Shown in pieces: positions 1-10,984 of a stretch of DNA of 48,670 bases. This stretch comes from Nocardia rosealba (lineage in GTDB: Bacteria > Actinomycetota > Actinomycetes > Mycobacteriales > Mycobacteriaceae): positions 122,037 through 170,706 of the forward strand of contig NZ_JAIWNA010000011.1 of the NCBI RefSeq assembly GCF_020216065.1, given 5' to 3'. Position numbers and translations under genes: made by a program. The notes below the pieces were generated by a model. The model did no database searches. It was not told the origin of the DNA and saw only the letters and a program-made list of their open reading frames with translations. Position 1 is the first letter of the stretch; every line of letters begins with the position of its first letter.

Positions 1-120
<120 letters not shown>

Positions 121-210
121 TCAGCCGTTCTTGTCGGTGGGTCCACCTAGCATTGATTCCTGGGGGTTCATGTCCGGCGAGCGGATGACGATGGAGAAGG
201 GATTCACCAG

Positions 211-3177
<2,967 letters not shown>

Positions 3178-3192
3178 CCGGCAGGTGCGTCG

Positions 3193-3218
3193 GGGCGGAA
3201 CGGGTTACCGTTCCGCCC
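3193..3218 (+). terminator. Hairpin terminator after uvrA
   Basis: A perfect 11-bp stem (GGGCGGAACGG pairing with CCGTTCCGCCC) with a 4-base loop begins 15 bases after the uvrA stop. There is no U-tract, as is common in actinobacteria. It separates uvrA from the small ORFs. Confidence 0.75.
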
Positions 3219-3383
3219 GGGACTTCCCGAAAACCCTACGAAGTGAAACGGCCATAGGTAACATTCGCCTCGCCGTCGCCGGAAGACCGGTCAGTAGCGG
3301 TTTGTCGATCGACATCCAGTGGTGTCACGCGCGGCGTGGGCAGCGCGGTCGCGGATGTCGTGCAGTACGAAAGGAACGTCCCA

Positions 3384-3485
3384 ATGGATGAAGCCACGAT
3401 GGCGCTCATCGGCCAGATTCTGAATTTCCTCAGTGGCGGGTCCTCGCTGGCCTACGAGCCCACGACGCCGACGCCGACTGCCTGA
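3384..3485 (+). CDS. Unknown 33-residue peptide A of a tandem pair
   Basis: An ATG ORF of 33 codons begins MDEATMALIG and ends PTTPTPTA. A good ribosome site, CGAAAGGA, lies 8 bases before the start. There is no signal peptide. Residues 5-17 could form a short amphipathic helix, followed by a GGSS turn and a Pro/Thr tail. The next ORF (3514-3624) has the same layout: MD start, short hydrophobic helix, GS-rich turn, PTPTPT ending, and almost the same ribosome site. I do not recognise a family. Tandem signal-less amphipathic peptides recall the corynebacterial PorA/PorH porins, but this is only an analogy. That it is a gene rests on the paired design. Confidence 0.6.
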   Translation: MDEATMALIGQILNFLSGGSSLAYEPTTPTPTA

Positions 3486-3513
3486 CCCGGCAGCCCCGAA
3501 AGGACCACCAGCA

Positions 3514-3624
3514 ATGGATACCGGAAGCGCGGCAATCTTCACCGCCCTCGCCAACATGATCTCCTCCGGCTCGGCCGTCTCGGTCACCCCCGGTCAGCCG
3601 CCGACTCCGACCCCTACGGTCTGA
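3514..3624 (+). CDS. Unknown 36-residue peptide B of a tandem pair
   Basis: An ATG ORF of 36 codons begins MDTGSAAIFT and ends PTPTPTV. It starts 28 bases after peptide A and has the same CGAAAGGA ribosome site, 9 bases upstream. Residues 5-16 are hydrophobic and may be helical; SSGSAVS and a Pro/Thr tail follow. It looks like a diverged duplicate of peptide A, so the two are probably co-transcribed and used together. A strong bidirectional terminator lies 20 bases after the stop. No function can be assigned. Confidence 0.6.
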   Translation: MDTGSAAIFTALANMISSGSAVSVTPGQPPTPTPTV

Positions 3625-3643
3625 GCGGCGCTCACGACGTAAA

Positions 3644-3681
3644 AAGATCCGCCGGCACCCAGGTAGGTGCCGGCGGATCTT
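3644..3681. terminator. Bidirectional terminator between peptide B and the DUF1844 gene
   Basis: A perfect 16-bp inverted repeat (arms 3644-3659 and 3666-3681, with core GATCCGCCGGCACC) has a 6-base loop. The A run at 3641-3645 becomes a U-tract on the minus strand, so it is a textbook intrinsic terminator for the DUF1844 gene. It also serves the plus-strand peptides. Confidence 0.9.
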
Positions 3682-3693
3682 CGCGTTCACGGC

Positions 3694-4035
3694 TCAGTGC
3701 ACCGGGCCGGTGTACTTCTCACCCGGGCCCGCACCCGGCGCGTCCGGCACCGACGACGCCTCACGGAAGGCGCGCTGCAACGCCTGCAGGCCCTCGCGGA
3801 TCGGCCCGGCGTGCGGCCCGAGGTACTCCACCGACGAGGTGACCAGGCCGGCCAGCGCGGTGATGACCCGGCGCGCCTCGTCGAGGTCGACATTGGCGCC
3901 GGTGTTCGGGTTCTCCTCGGCAAGGCCGAGCTTCTCCGCCGCCGAACTCATCAGCATCACGGCGGCCCGGCTGATCACCTCGACCGCGGGAATGTCGGCC
4001 AGGTCGCGCACGGGGGGATCGAGCTCGTCAGTCAT
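3694..4035 (-). CDS. DUF1844 family protein
   Basis: A 113-residue cytoplasmic protein with the DUF1844 pattern: PAVEVISRAAVMLMSSAAEKLGL near residues 17-40, then DLDEARRVITALAGLVTS near 50-68. The family is conserved in actinobacteria near infC and has no established function. I chose the ATG at 4035 over the GTG at 4041. A -10 box TAGCCT (4048 to 4043, minus strand) lies 7 bases before that ATG, so the mRNA should begin at or next to it, and the GTG would fall outside the transcript. Confidence 0.88.
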   Translation of the reverse strand: MTDELDPPVRDLADIPAVEVISRAAVMLMSSAAEKLGLAEENPNTGANVDLDEARRVITALAGLVTSSVEYLGPHAGPIREGLQALQRAFREASSVPDAPGAGPGEKYTGPVH

Positions 4036-4042
4036 GGGCACC

Positions 4043-4048
4043 AGGCTA
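4043..4048 (-). promoter_or_regulatory. -10 box TAGCCT of the DUF1844 gene (leaderless)
   Basis: TAGCCT on the minus strand fits the actinobacterial TAnnnT -10 pattern. It lies 7 bases upstream of the ATG at 4035, with no ribosome-binding site between. Confidence 0.55.
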
Positions 4049-4108
4049 TCGCCAGTCCCGTGCGGGCCACCGCCGCCGGGCCGATTCGGCGATAGCGGAA
4101 TGCGATGC

Positions 4109-4420
4109 TAGACTTTTTGCTGACGACCGCCCCTGGTCGTGTCATGCACGTCCTGGGGCAGATAAGTGGAGCCCGACTCCCACCGTTGCCGACGAGCAAT
4201 CGTACTGGACAAACGGTCCCGGTCACCCGCTTCTAGTGGCGGGTTCCTCGCGTGTTGTTCGCGCGGGGGTCGACATCGTGCCCTCGGGCGTGATGTCCGA
4301 TGATCGGTCGACTCGGGCCCCGTCGCGGAGAAATACCGCAACGGGGCTTTCGCGTTGAATCAGGGGTTGCAGTTATTGCGTGCGGTCGTTAAGACGACAC
4401 CGCTTGACCTAGGAGGCCCC
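4109..4420 (+). promoter_or_regulatory. infC promoter and ~300-nt structured leader
   Basis: A candidate -10 TAGACT (4109-4114) has a weak -35 TTCGGC about 18 bases upstream. The leader then holds hairpins ACGACC/GGTCGT (4123-4140) and ACCCGC/GCGGGT (4225-4244), and a terminator-like hairpin (4317-4347). Two small upstream ORFs are possible: 30 codons at 4144-4236, stopping inside the second hairpin loop, and 21 codons at 4293-4358, crossing the terminator-like hairpin. Both lack clear ribosome sites. Long leaders with attenuation are known for infC operons in other phyla; here the mechanism is inferred. Confidence 0.5.
4317..4347 (+). terminator. Possible attenuator hairpin upstream of infC
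   Basis: GCCCCGT pairs with ACGGGGC and, after one mismatch, GCGG pairs with CCGC around a 7-base loop. TTT follows at once. The stem lies inside the 21-codon upstream ORF (4293-4358), so translating ribosomes could disrupt it. It may be an intrinsic attenuator controlling read-through into infC. Confidence 0.5.
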
Positions 4421-5071
<651 letters not shown>

Positions 5072-5102
5072 CACCGATTTCACCGACTAGATAGAGGAAT
5101 CC

Positions 5103-5300
5103 ATGCCGAAGAACAAGACCCACAGCGGCGCCAAGAAGCGATTCAAGGTGACCGGCCGGGGCAAGCTGCTTCGCGAGCAGGCGAACCGTCGCCACCTCCT
5201 GGAGCACAAGTCCTCCCGCCGGACTCGTCGTCTGGAAGGCACGGAGTCCGTTGCCGACGTCGACGCCCCCCGCGTGAAGCGGCTGCTCGGTCTCGCCTGA
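5103..5300 (+). CDS. rpmI: 50S ribosomal protein L35
   Basis: A 65-residue basic protein beginning MPKNKTHSGAKKRFKVTG, the family signature. It includes KLLREQANRRHLLEHKS and ends in an Arg/Leu-rich stretch. It is part of the large ribosomal subunit. It lies 31 bases after infC with GATAGAGG before the ATG, in the standard infC-rpmI-rplT order. A 108-base gap without clear features separates it from rplT. Confidence 0.98.
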   Translation: MPKNKTHSGAKKRFKVTGRGKLLREQANRRHLLEHKSSRRTRRLEGTESVADVDAPRVKRLLGLA

Positions 5301-5408
5301 TCCAGGCAGACCGTCGCACCCCGACGACTGCGCGGCCGGGATGACCGGACGCCGACAACTACCGAATTCGGGCGCCGCCGCGCCCCCCAGATGATCAAGG
5401 ACTGAAAA

Positions 5409-5795
5409 GTGGCACGCGTCAAAAGGGCTGTCAACGCTCAGAAGAAGCGCCGTTCCATCCTCGAGGCCTCCAAGGGCTATCGGGGCCAGCGTTCGCGCCT
5501 GTACCGCAAGGCCAAGGAACAGCAGCTCCACTCGCTGACCTACGCCTACCGCGACCGCAAGGCGCGCAAGGGTGACTTCCGCAAGCTGTGGATCGCTCGT
5601 ATCAACGCCGCCGCGCGTCTGAACGACATCACCTACAACCGCTTCATCCAGGGCCTCAAGGCCGCTGGTGTCGAGGTGGACCGCAAGATCCTCGCCGAGC
5701 TCGCCGTCTCCGACGCCGAGGCCTTCGCCGGTCTCGTCGCTGTCGCCAAGGCCGCGCTGCCCGCCGACGTCAACGCCCCGGCCTCGGCTGCCTGA
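5409..5795 (+). CDS. rplT: 50S ribosomal protein L20
   Basis: A 128-residue L20, an early assembly protein that binds 23S rRNA. Its GTG start gives MARVKRAVNAQKKRR, and the protein includes SKGYRGQRSRLYRKAKEQ, KGDFRKLWIARINAAAR and a globular C-terminal half (TYNRFIQGLKAAGVEVDRKILAELA, interrupted here only for description). AAGGA lies about 8 bases before the start. In Firmicutes L20 represses its own operon; nothing seen here shows that directly. The next gene starts within 2 bases of the stop, so translational coupling is likely. Confidence 0.98.
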   Translation: MARVKRAVNAQKKRRSILEASKGYRGQRSRLYRKAKEQQLHSLTYAYRDRKARKGDFRKLWIARINAAARLNDITYNRFIQGLKAAGVEVDRKILAELAVSDAEAFAGLVAVAKAALPADVNAPASAA

Positions 5796-5797
5796 GC

Positions 5798-6628
5798 TTG
5801 ACGACGCACAACGATCTGTCGGAACGACCCGTGGACGCGCTCTCCGAGCGCAACCCACGGGTCGTTTCGGCTGTCAAGCTCCAACGCGCCGCGCACCGTC
5901 GCAAGACCGGCCTTTTCCTGGCCGAAGGCGCCAATGCCGTCACCGCCGCGCTGGAGACCGGCCGCGTGCGTGAGTTGTTCTACTCGCTCGCCGCGGCCAA
6001 GCGCGATGTCGCGCTGATCGCCGGTGCCGACGCCGACGGTGTGCGCACCACGCTGGTGAGCGATCGCGCCGCCGAGCACCTCGGCGAAACCGTCACCGCG
6101 CCGGGCCTTGTCGCCGTCTGCGAGCAGCTCGATGTGCCGCTCGGCCAGATCCTCGACGGTGCACCGCGCATGCTCGCGGTGCCCGTGGAGATCGCCGAAC
6201 CCGGCAACGCGGGCACCCTCATCCGGGTTGCCGACGCCGTCGGTGCCGATGGTGTCGTGCTCGCCGGTGACGCGGTCGACCCGCACAACGGCAAATGCGT
6301 CCGTGCCAGCGCGGGCAGCCTGTTCCACGTCCCGATCGCGCGCAGCCGCAGTATCGACGCCACCCTCGACGCGCTGTCCTCGGCCGGAATCACGCTGCTG
6401 GCCACCACCGCTCACGGTGAGGTCGACCTCGACGACGCCGACGACATCCTCACCGGGCCGGTCGCCTGGCTCTTCGGCAACGAGGCCCACGGACTCGACC
6501 CCGCCGTCGCCGCCCGCGCCGACCATCGCATCCGCATCCCCATCCACGGCCGCGCCGAAAGCCTGAATCTGGCTGCGGCAGCGGCGATCTGCCTCTACGC
6601 CAACGCCCGCGTCCAGCACGCGAAGTAA
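5798..6628 (+). CDS. TrmH/SpoU-type rRNA 2'-O-methyltransferase
   Basis: A SAM-dependent RNA ribose methyltransferase of the SPOUT class. Residues ~20-100 form the RNA-binding substrate domain (SAVKLQRAAHRRKTGLFLAEG). The SPOUT knot carries EIAEPGNAGTLIRVADAVGADGV, the LFGNEAHGLDP motif and the C-terminal motif IPIHGRAESLNLAAAAA. The position after rplT matches mycobacterial tsnR, but the exact rRNA target cannot be told. Start is uncertain: the TTG at 5798 is 2 bases after the rplT stop without a ribosome site, while the GTG at 5831 has GGAA upstream and would shorten it by 11 residues. It is convergent with the TetR gene 4 bases away. Confidence 0.93.
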   Translation: MTTHNDLSERPVDALSERNPRVVSAVKLQRAAHRRKTGLFLAEGANAVTAALETGRVRELFYSLAAAKRDVALIAGADADGVRTTLVSDRAAEHLGETVTAPGLVAVCEQLDVPLGQILDGAPRMLAVPVEIAEPGNAGTLIRVADAVGADGVVLAGDAVDPHNGKCVRASAGSLFHVPIARSRSIDATLDALSSAGITLLATTAHGEVDLDDADDILTGPVAWLFGNEAHGLDPAVAARADHRIRIPIHGRAESLNLAAAAAICLYANARVQHAK

Positions 6629-6632
6629 GGCC

Positions 6633-7208
6633 TCAGAGTTCCACGGCGCATTGCAGTTCGTCGAGGACGGCCCTCGACCAGGGGAGTTCGATGGCGTCGG
6701 GGCCTGCCACCTGCATCGCGGTCATGATGGTGAGCAGCATGCCGGTGGCGAGGAAGCGGCGGGCGTGCAGGGTGTCGGCGCCGGTGCGGTCGACGATCAG
6801 CTGGTAGATGCGGCCGAAGTGTTCGCGCACGTGATCGCCGATCTCCGGGTCGGCGCTGGCGGCGACGCCGTGCAGCAGCACCAGCGGTAGCTGGCGTTCG
6901 GAGAGAAATACGTCGTAGTTCGTGCCGAGGCTGCGCAGCGCCTCGGCGGTGTCGGCGTCGGGCGCGATCTCGGCGCTGCGGAACACGTCCTCGATGCGTG
7001 CGCACACGTGCTGAAGTACCGCCACGAACAGGTGCTGTTTGGTGCCGAAGAGCCGGATCACGTACGGCTGGGAGACCCCCGCGCGGCGGGCCACCTCATC
7101 GGTTTTCGTTGCGGCGTACCCGGATTCGGCGAAGGCGTCGACGGCGGCGGCGAGGACCTGGGCGCTGCGCTCGGCCGCGGTCATCCGGGTTCTCGTCGTC
7201 TCGCTCAT
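6633..7208 (-). CDS. TetR family regulator of the adjacent MFS exporter
   Basis: A 191-residue TetR-type repressor. The helix-turn-helix lies near residues 15-55 (AAVDAFAESGYAATKTDEVARRAGVSQPYVIRLFGTK, quoted only in part by its key residues AGVSQPYVIRLFG). The C-terminal ligand domain is divergent, as usual. The ATG at 7208 is chosen because GGAGG lies 7 bases upstream; an earlier in-frame start exists at 7247. It faces away from an MFS transporter across a 101-base gap holding two 13-bp repeats, the standard local repressor/exporter design. The ligand is unknown. Confidence 0.9.
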   Translation of the reverse strand: MSETTRTRMTAAERSAQVLAAAVDAFAESGYAATKTDEVARRAGVSQPYVIRLFGTKQHLFVAVLQHVCARIEDVFRSAEIAPDADTAEALRSLGTNYDVFLSERQLPLVLLHGVAASADPEIGDHVREHFGRIYQLIVDRTGADTLHARRFLATGMLLTIMTAMQVAGPDAIELPWSRAVLDELQCAVEL

Positions 7209-7240
7209 GCATTCGCCTCCGGTCGGTACGCGGATTCCTC

Positions 7241-7292
7241 TTGACATGTTATCAGTCGATGCATAACCATTGGATTCAAGTTATCAGTGGAT
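7241..7292 (+). promoter_or_regulatory. MFS promoter with two direct-repeat operators
   Basis: A -35 TTGACA (7241-7246) and a -10 TAACCA (7264-7269) are 17 bases apart and face the exporter. GTTATCAGTCGAT (7248-7260) lies between the boxes and GTTATCAGTGGAT (7280-7292) lies just after the likely start point. They match at 12 of 13 bases with a 32-base period. They are the best candidate sites for the divergent TetR protein. Confidence 0.6.
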
Positions 7293-7309
7293 TACAACAA
7301 GGGTGGATC

Positions 7310-8743
7310 ATGACTCAGACACTCGATCCCGGCGATGCCGTCCTCGCCGACGCGCCGTCGCCCGGCGGTACGAAGGCCAAGCCGCTCGGTGCGGTCATCG
7401 CCGCCGTCGGCATCCCGATGTTCATGGTCACGTTGGACAACCTCGTGGTGACCAACGCCCTGCCGGTGATCAAAACCGAACTGGGAGCGTCGCTTTCGGA
7501 CCTGCAATGGTTCGTCAACGCCTACACGCTGTCGTTCGCGGCGCTGCTGCTCACCGCCTCGGCGCTCGGCGACCGCATCGGCCGCCGCCGGGTCTTCCTT
7601 GCGGGCATCGCCGTGTTCGTCGTCGCGTCGGCTGCGTGCGCGCTGGCCACCGAGCCGTGGATGCTCATCCTCGCCAGAGCGATCCAGGGTGCCGGGGGTG
7701 CGGCCGTGATGCCGTTGTCGCTGACGCTGCTCGTCGCGGCGGTGCCCGAGCGGATGCGCAGCGCCGCGATCGGGATCTGGGGTGGCCTGGCCGGGCTCGG
7801 TGTCGCGGTCGGGCCGGTGGTCGGCGGTGCCGTCGTCGAGGGGCTGAACTGGCAGTGGATCTTCTGGCTCAACGTGCCCGTCGGCCTGCTCGCGCTGCCC
7901 TTCGCGGCTCGCATGCTGAGCGAATCGCGCGGTGCCGCACGCAAACTCGACCTGCTCGGTCTCGTCCTGTCCGCCGTCGGCGTGCTCGCGCTGGTGTGGG
8001 GCGTGATCCACGGCGCCGAGGACGGCTGGACCGCTCCGCAGGTGCTCGCCGCCCTGGTCGGTGGTATCGCGCTGCTGGTCGCGTTCGTCGCCTGGGAGAA
8101 GCGCACCGCCGAACCGATGCTGCCGCTGCGCATGTTCGCCAACCGGGGCCTGAGCCTGAGCTACCTCGTGTCGTTCGGATTCTCCGCCGGTGTGTTCGGT
8201 GCCATCTTCCTGCTCGCGCAGTTCTTCCAGGTGGTGCAGGGGTATTCGCCGCTGGAATCCGGTATCCGCACGATGCCGTGGACGATGGTTCCGATGGTCG
8301 TCGCTCCGCTGGCCGGACTCGTCGTCGACCGGGTCGGCCCGCGCGTCCTCATCGCCACCGGCCAGGTGTGCCTTGCCGTGTCCCTGGCCTGGATGGCGCT
8401 GATCACGAGCACGGACGTCCCCTACATCTCCTTCGTCGCACCCTTCGTCCTCGGCGGCATCGGCATGGGCCTCACCTTCGCGCCGTCGTCCACCATCGTC
8501 ATGGCCAGCGCGTCCCCCGCCGACCAGGGCATGGCCTCAGGCATCAACAGCACCGTCCGCGAGGTCGGCGTCGCCATGGGCATCGCGGTCCTCGCCTCGG
8601 TCTTCGCCACCGCAGGCTCCTACACCGACCCCCAGTCCTACGTCGACGGCCTGATCCCCGCAGTCTGGGTAGGCGCCGCCCTGGTCGCCGCCGCCGCGAT
8701 CATCGCCACCTTCCTGCCCCGGCACACCAGAACTACTGCCTGA
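7310..8743 (+). CDS. DHA2-family MFS drug:proton antiporter
   Basis: A 477-residue inner-membrane exporter with about 14 membrane segments, of the EmrB/QacA subfamily. Seen motifs: LDNLVVTNALP in TM1, the motif A loop GDRIGRRRV between TM2 and TM3, and antiporter motif C GLGVAVGPVVGGAVV in TM5. The ATG at 7310 is preceded by AAGGGTGG; the frame extends further upstream but that region is the promoter. The neighbouring TetR gene suggests a drug- or lipid-inducible pump. The substrate cannot be read from sequence. Confidence 0.93.
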   Translation: MTQTLDPGDAVLADAPSPGGTKAKPLGAVIAAVGIPMFMVTLDNLVVTNALPVIKTELGASLSDLQWFVNAYTLSFAALLLTASALGDRIGRRRVFLAGIAVFVVASAACALATEPWMLILARAIQGAGGAAVMPLSLTLLVAAVPERMRSAAIGIWGGLAGLGVAVGPVVGGAVVEGLNWQWIFWLNVPVGLLALPFAARMLSESRGAARKLDLLGLVLSAVGVLALVWGVIHGAEDGWTAPQVLAALVGGIALLVAFVAWEKRTAEPMLPLRMFANRGLSLSYLVSFGFSAGVFGAIFLLAQFFQVVQGYSPLESGIRTMPWTMVPMVVAPLAGLVVDRVGPRVLIATGQVCLAVSLAWMALITSTDVPYISFVAPFVLGGIGMGLTFAPSSTIVMASASPADQGMASGINSTVREVGVAMGIAVLASVFATAGSYTDPQSYVDGLIPAVWVGAALVAAAAIIATFLPRHTRTTA

Positions 8744-8800
8744 CCTGGCGCTGGTGGGGGTTATGGTTGAGTCGGCAGTCCGCACGAATGGAGCGACCGC

Positions 8801-9370
8801 ATGACCGTCCCCGCGATGCATCCCCGACCCGGCAACCTGCGCGAAGTCGCCGAGGAGATCGAGCGCGCAACGGGCCTGCAGGTCGAGATTCTGGGAGGGG
8901 CGCTCGTGATGTCACCGACCCCGCGTGGAAAGCACGCGGGCACGATCCGTCGACTGCGTCACCAGCTCGAATCGGTCATGCCCGAAGGGCTCGCTGCCTA
9001 CGAGGTGACATCGATCGCGATGCCCGGCGATACGGACGACTACTGCACACCGGACCTCGTCGTTCTGCCCGATTCCTGGGACACCGATGACGAATGGCTC
9101 GCCGATCCCGCCGACGTGGAACTCGCCGTCGAGGTGATCTCGAAGTCGGAGAAAGCGCACCAGATCACCGGCAAGAACGGCTGGTACGGCGCGGCAGGGG
9201 TACGCACTCTCCTGGTCGTCGACCCGCGGTTCGGCCGTTGGGCGCTCTACCGCGATCCCGACGCCGGTGTGTACCCCGCTCCGGTCGAGGGGACATTCGG
9301 TGACCCCCTCGTCCTCCCCGAGCCGCTGTCGACAGCCGTCGACACCGCCTGCCTGCCGCTCTACGGATAG
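8801..9370 (+). CDS. Uma2 family (DUF820) nuclease-like protein
   Basis: A 189-residue protein of the Uma2/DUF820 group, which has a PD-(D/E)XK restriction-endonuclease fold. Visible are the GGALVMSPTPRGKHA segment, the acidic core TPDLVVLP near residue 87, AVEVISKSEKAHQ near 107-119 and the final GKNGWYGAAGVRTLLVVDPR strand. The family is very widespread but has no agreed role. GGAG lies about 9 bases before the ATG, and TATGGT at ~8763 is a possible -10. It stands alone, with no partner toxin or antitoxin visible. Confidence 0.88.
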   Translation: MTVPAMHPRPGNLREVAEEIERATGLQVEILGGALVMSPTPRGKHAGTIRRLRHQLESVMPEGLAAYEVTSIAMPGDTDDYCTPDLVVLPDSWDTDDEWLADPADVELAVEVISKSEKAHQITGKNGWYGAAGVRTLLVVDPRFGRWALYRDPDAGVYPAPVEGTFGDPLVLPEPLSTAVDTACLPLYG

Positions 9371-9892
9371 AGCCCCACGCGTGCACCATCGATCGCAGCA
9401 AGGAGCGATGGGCTGTGCCTAATCCTGGTCGGGTGGGGTTTGTGGGTGGACTTCGGGGCACAGTCCGCCCGCACGCGGGAACGGGCGGGGGCGGATGGGG
9501 CGGATGCCGAGGCCGCACAGTGCCAGGCCGCTGCCGGGTGCGGTGCGTCGCGTGCGCCGACCCTGGGGTGGGGTGGAATCGCGGGTCTGTTCAGGCATCG
9601 GTTCGTCCTGTCTCGCGTCGAACACGGCGGATGTGTTTGAACGGTTGGACGGAACCGGGGACGATTCGGTTCCCTCGGATCGCGGTTCGGTGTCGATCTT
9701 GGTGAGAACCCTCCGAAAACCGGTCTGACCTGGACTTGTCGGTCCTGATTGCGACCCCACGCAGGCCCCCGCGGTGCCCCCCGGTAATCCGGATGAACCG
9801 AGCGAACCCCATCCCATAGGATTTATGCAGCACCGATACGGGTAGGCAATGACGCACCCGTGAACCGATCCCCAGGGGAGAGTCGAACAATC
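9371..9892 (+). promoter_or_regulatory. Long untranslated region upstream of pheST
   Basis: About 520 bases without a convincing gene. A 96-codon frame at 9415-9705 has low-complexity G/R/W composition and no ribosome site. Items seen: TAGGAT (9817-9822), a possible -10 about 70 bases before pheS; an inverted repeat GGAACC/GGTTCC at 9651-9673; and GGGTGGAATCGCGG at 9571-9584, which matches the T-box core GGGTGGNACCGCGG at all but one fixed base. No Stem I with a Phe specifier could be drawn by eye, and no Phe-rich leader peptide was seen. Confidence 0.45.
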
Positions 9893-10969
9893 GTGGCCGA
9901 CGACAACAGCGGAGTCGAGCAGGGCGAAGGCCCGAAGGGCGCCGAACTGACCGAGGAGGCACTCGCGGCAGCGGCGGCGGAGGCCGAGAAGGCGTTCGCC
10001 GCGGCGGCCGATCTGGACGCGCTCGCGGTCGCCAAAACCGACTACATCGGCGGCAAGTCGCCGATCGCGCTGGCGCAGCGTGAGCTGGGTCGTCTGCCCA
10101 AGGAAGAGAAGGCCGACGCGGGCAAGCGGGTCAATATCGCGCGCAAGCGGGTCTCCGATGCCTTCGAGGCGCGCCGCGCGGCGCTGCTGGAAGAGCGCGA
10201 TCAGGCCGTGCTGGTGGCCGAGAAGATCGACGTCACCCTGCCCGCTCGCCGTCGCCCGGCCGGTGCCCGGCATCCCATCACGGTCATCTCCGAGCAGATC
10301 GCCGACGTGTTCGTCGGCATGGGCTGGGAGGTCGCCGAGGGGCCCGAGGTCGAGACCGAGCACTTCAACTTCGACGCGCTGAACTTCCTGCCCGACCACC
10401 CGGCGCGCACCATGCAGGACACCTTCCACATCGCCCCCGAGGGGTCGCGCCAGGTGCTGCGCACCCACACCTCCCCGGTGCAGGTGCGTTCGATGCTGGA
10501 ACGTGAGCTGCCGATCTACGTCGTGTGCCCCGGTCGGACCTTCCGTACCGACGAGCTCGACGCCACCCACACCCCGGTGTTCTCCCAGGTGGAGGGTCTG
10601 GCCATCGACAAGGGCCTGACCATGGCCCACCTGCGTGGCACCCTCGACGCCTTCGCGCGCGCCCTGTTCGGCCCCGACACCCGAACCCGCATGCGCCCCA
10701 ACTACTTCCCCTTCACCGAACCCTCGGCCGAGGTCGACGTGTGGTTCCCGGACAAGAAGGGCGGCGCGGGCTGGGTCGAGTGGGGCGGCTGCGGCATGGT
10801 CAACCCGAAGGTCCTCATCGCCAGCGGCATCGATCCCGAGGTGTATTCCGGATTCGCGTTCGGCATGGGCATGGAGCGAACCCTGCAGTTCCGCAACGGG
10901 ATTCCCGACATGCGCGACATCGTCGAGGGTGACGTGCGGTTCACCCTGCCCTTCGGTATCCGGTCGTAG
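9893..10969 (+). CDS. pheS: Phenylalanyl-tRNA synthetase alpha subunit
   Basis: The catalytic subunit of the (alpha-beta)2 enzyme that charges tRNA-Phe. The 358 residues comprise an N-terminal coiled-coil arm (residues ~15-105, Ala/Glu/Lys-rich) and a class II aminoacylation core: motif 1 near HPITVISEQIADVFVGMGW, motif 2 RTFRTDELDATHTPVFSQVEG (quoted residues 215-235), and motif 3 GFAFGMGMERTLQFRNGIPD near the end. The GTG at 9893 is chosen because GGGGAG lies 10 bases upstream and the arm begins right after; the frame is open to 9860. It is followed after 15 bases by pheT. Confidence 0.97.
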   Translation: MADDNSGVEQGEGPKGAELTEEALAAAAAEAEKAFAAAADLDALAVAKTDYIGGKSPIALAQRELGRLPKEEKADAGKRVNIARKRVSDAFEARRAALLEERDQAVLVAEKIDVTLPARRRPAGARHPITVISEQIADVFVGMGWEVAEGPEVETEHFNFDALNFLPDHPARTMQDTFHIAPEGSRQVLRTHTSPVQVRSMLERELPIYVVCPGRTFRTDELDATHTPVFSQVEGLAIDKGLTMAHLRGTLDAFARALFGPDTRTRMRPNYFPFTEPSAEVDVWFPDKKGGAGWVEWGGCGMVNPKVLIASGIDPEVYSGFAFGMGMERTLQFRNGIPDMRDIVEGDVRFTLPFGIRS

Positions 10970-10984
10970 AGAGAGAGCGAAAAC

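Noticed and set aside
3185..3391. A 68-codon frame after uvrA
   Set aside because: It runs through the uvrA terminator and overlaps the better-supported small peptide A in another frame.
4355..4420. Extended infC start at TTG 4355
   Set aside because: It would put 22 unusual residues before the conserved start and overlaps the leader hairpin; AGGAGG points to the ATC at 4421.
9415..9705. A 96-codon frame in the pheS leader
   Set aside because: Gly/Arg/Trp-rich translation, no ribosome site, no family features.
9371..9892. A tRNA or other structured RNA gene in the pheS leader
   Set aside because: No cloverleaf, TTCGA-type T-loop with CCA end, or known RNA signature was found by eye on either strand.
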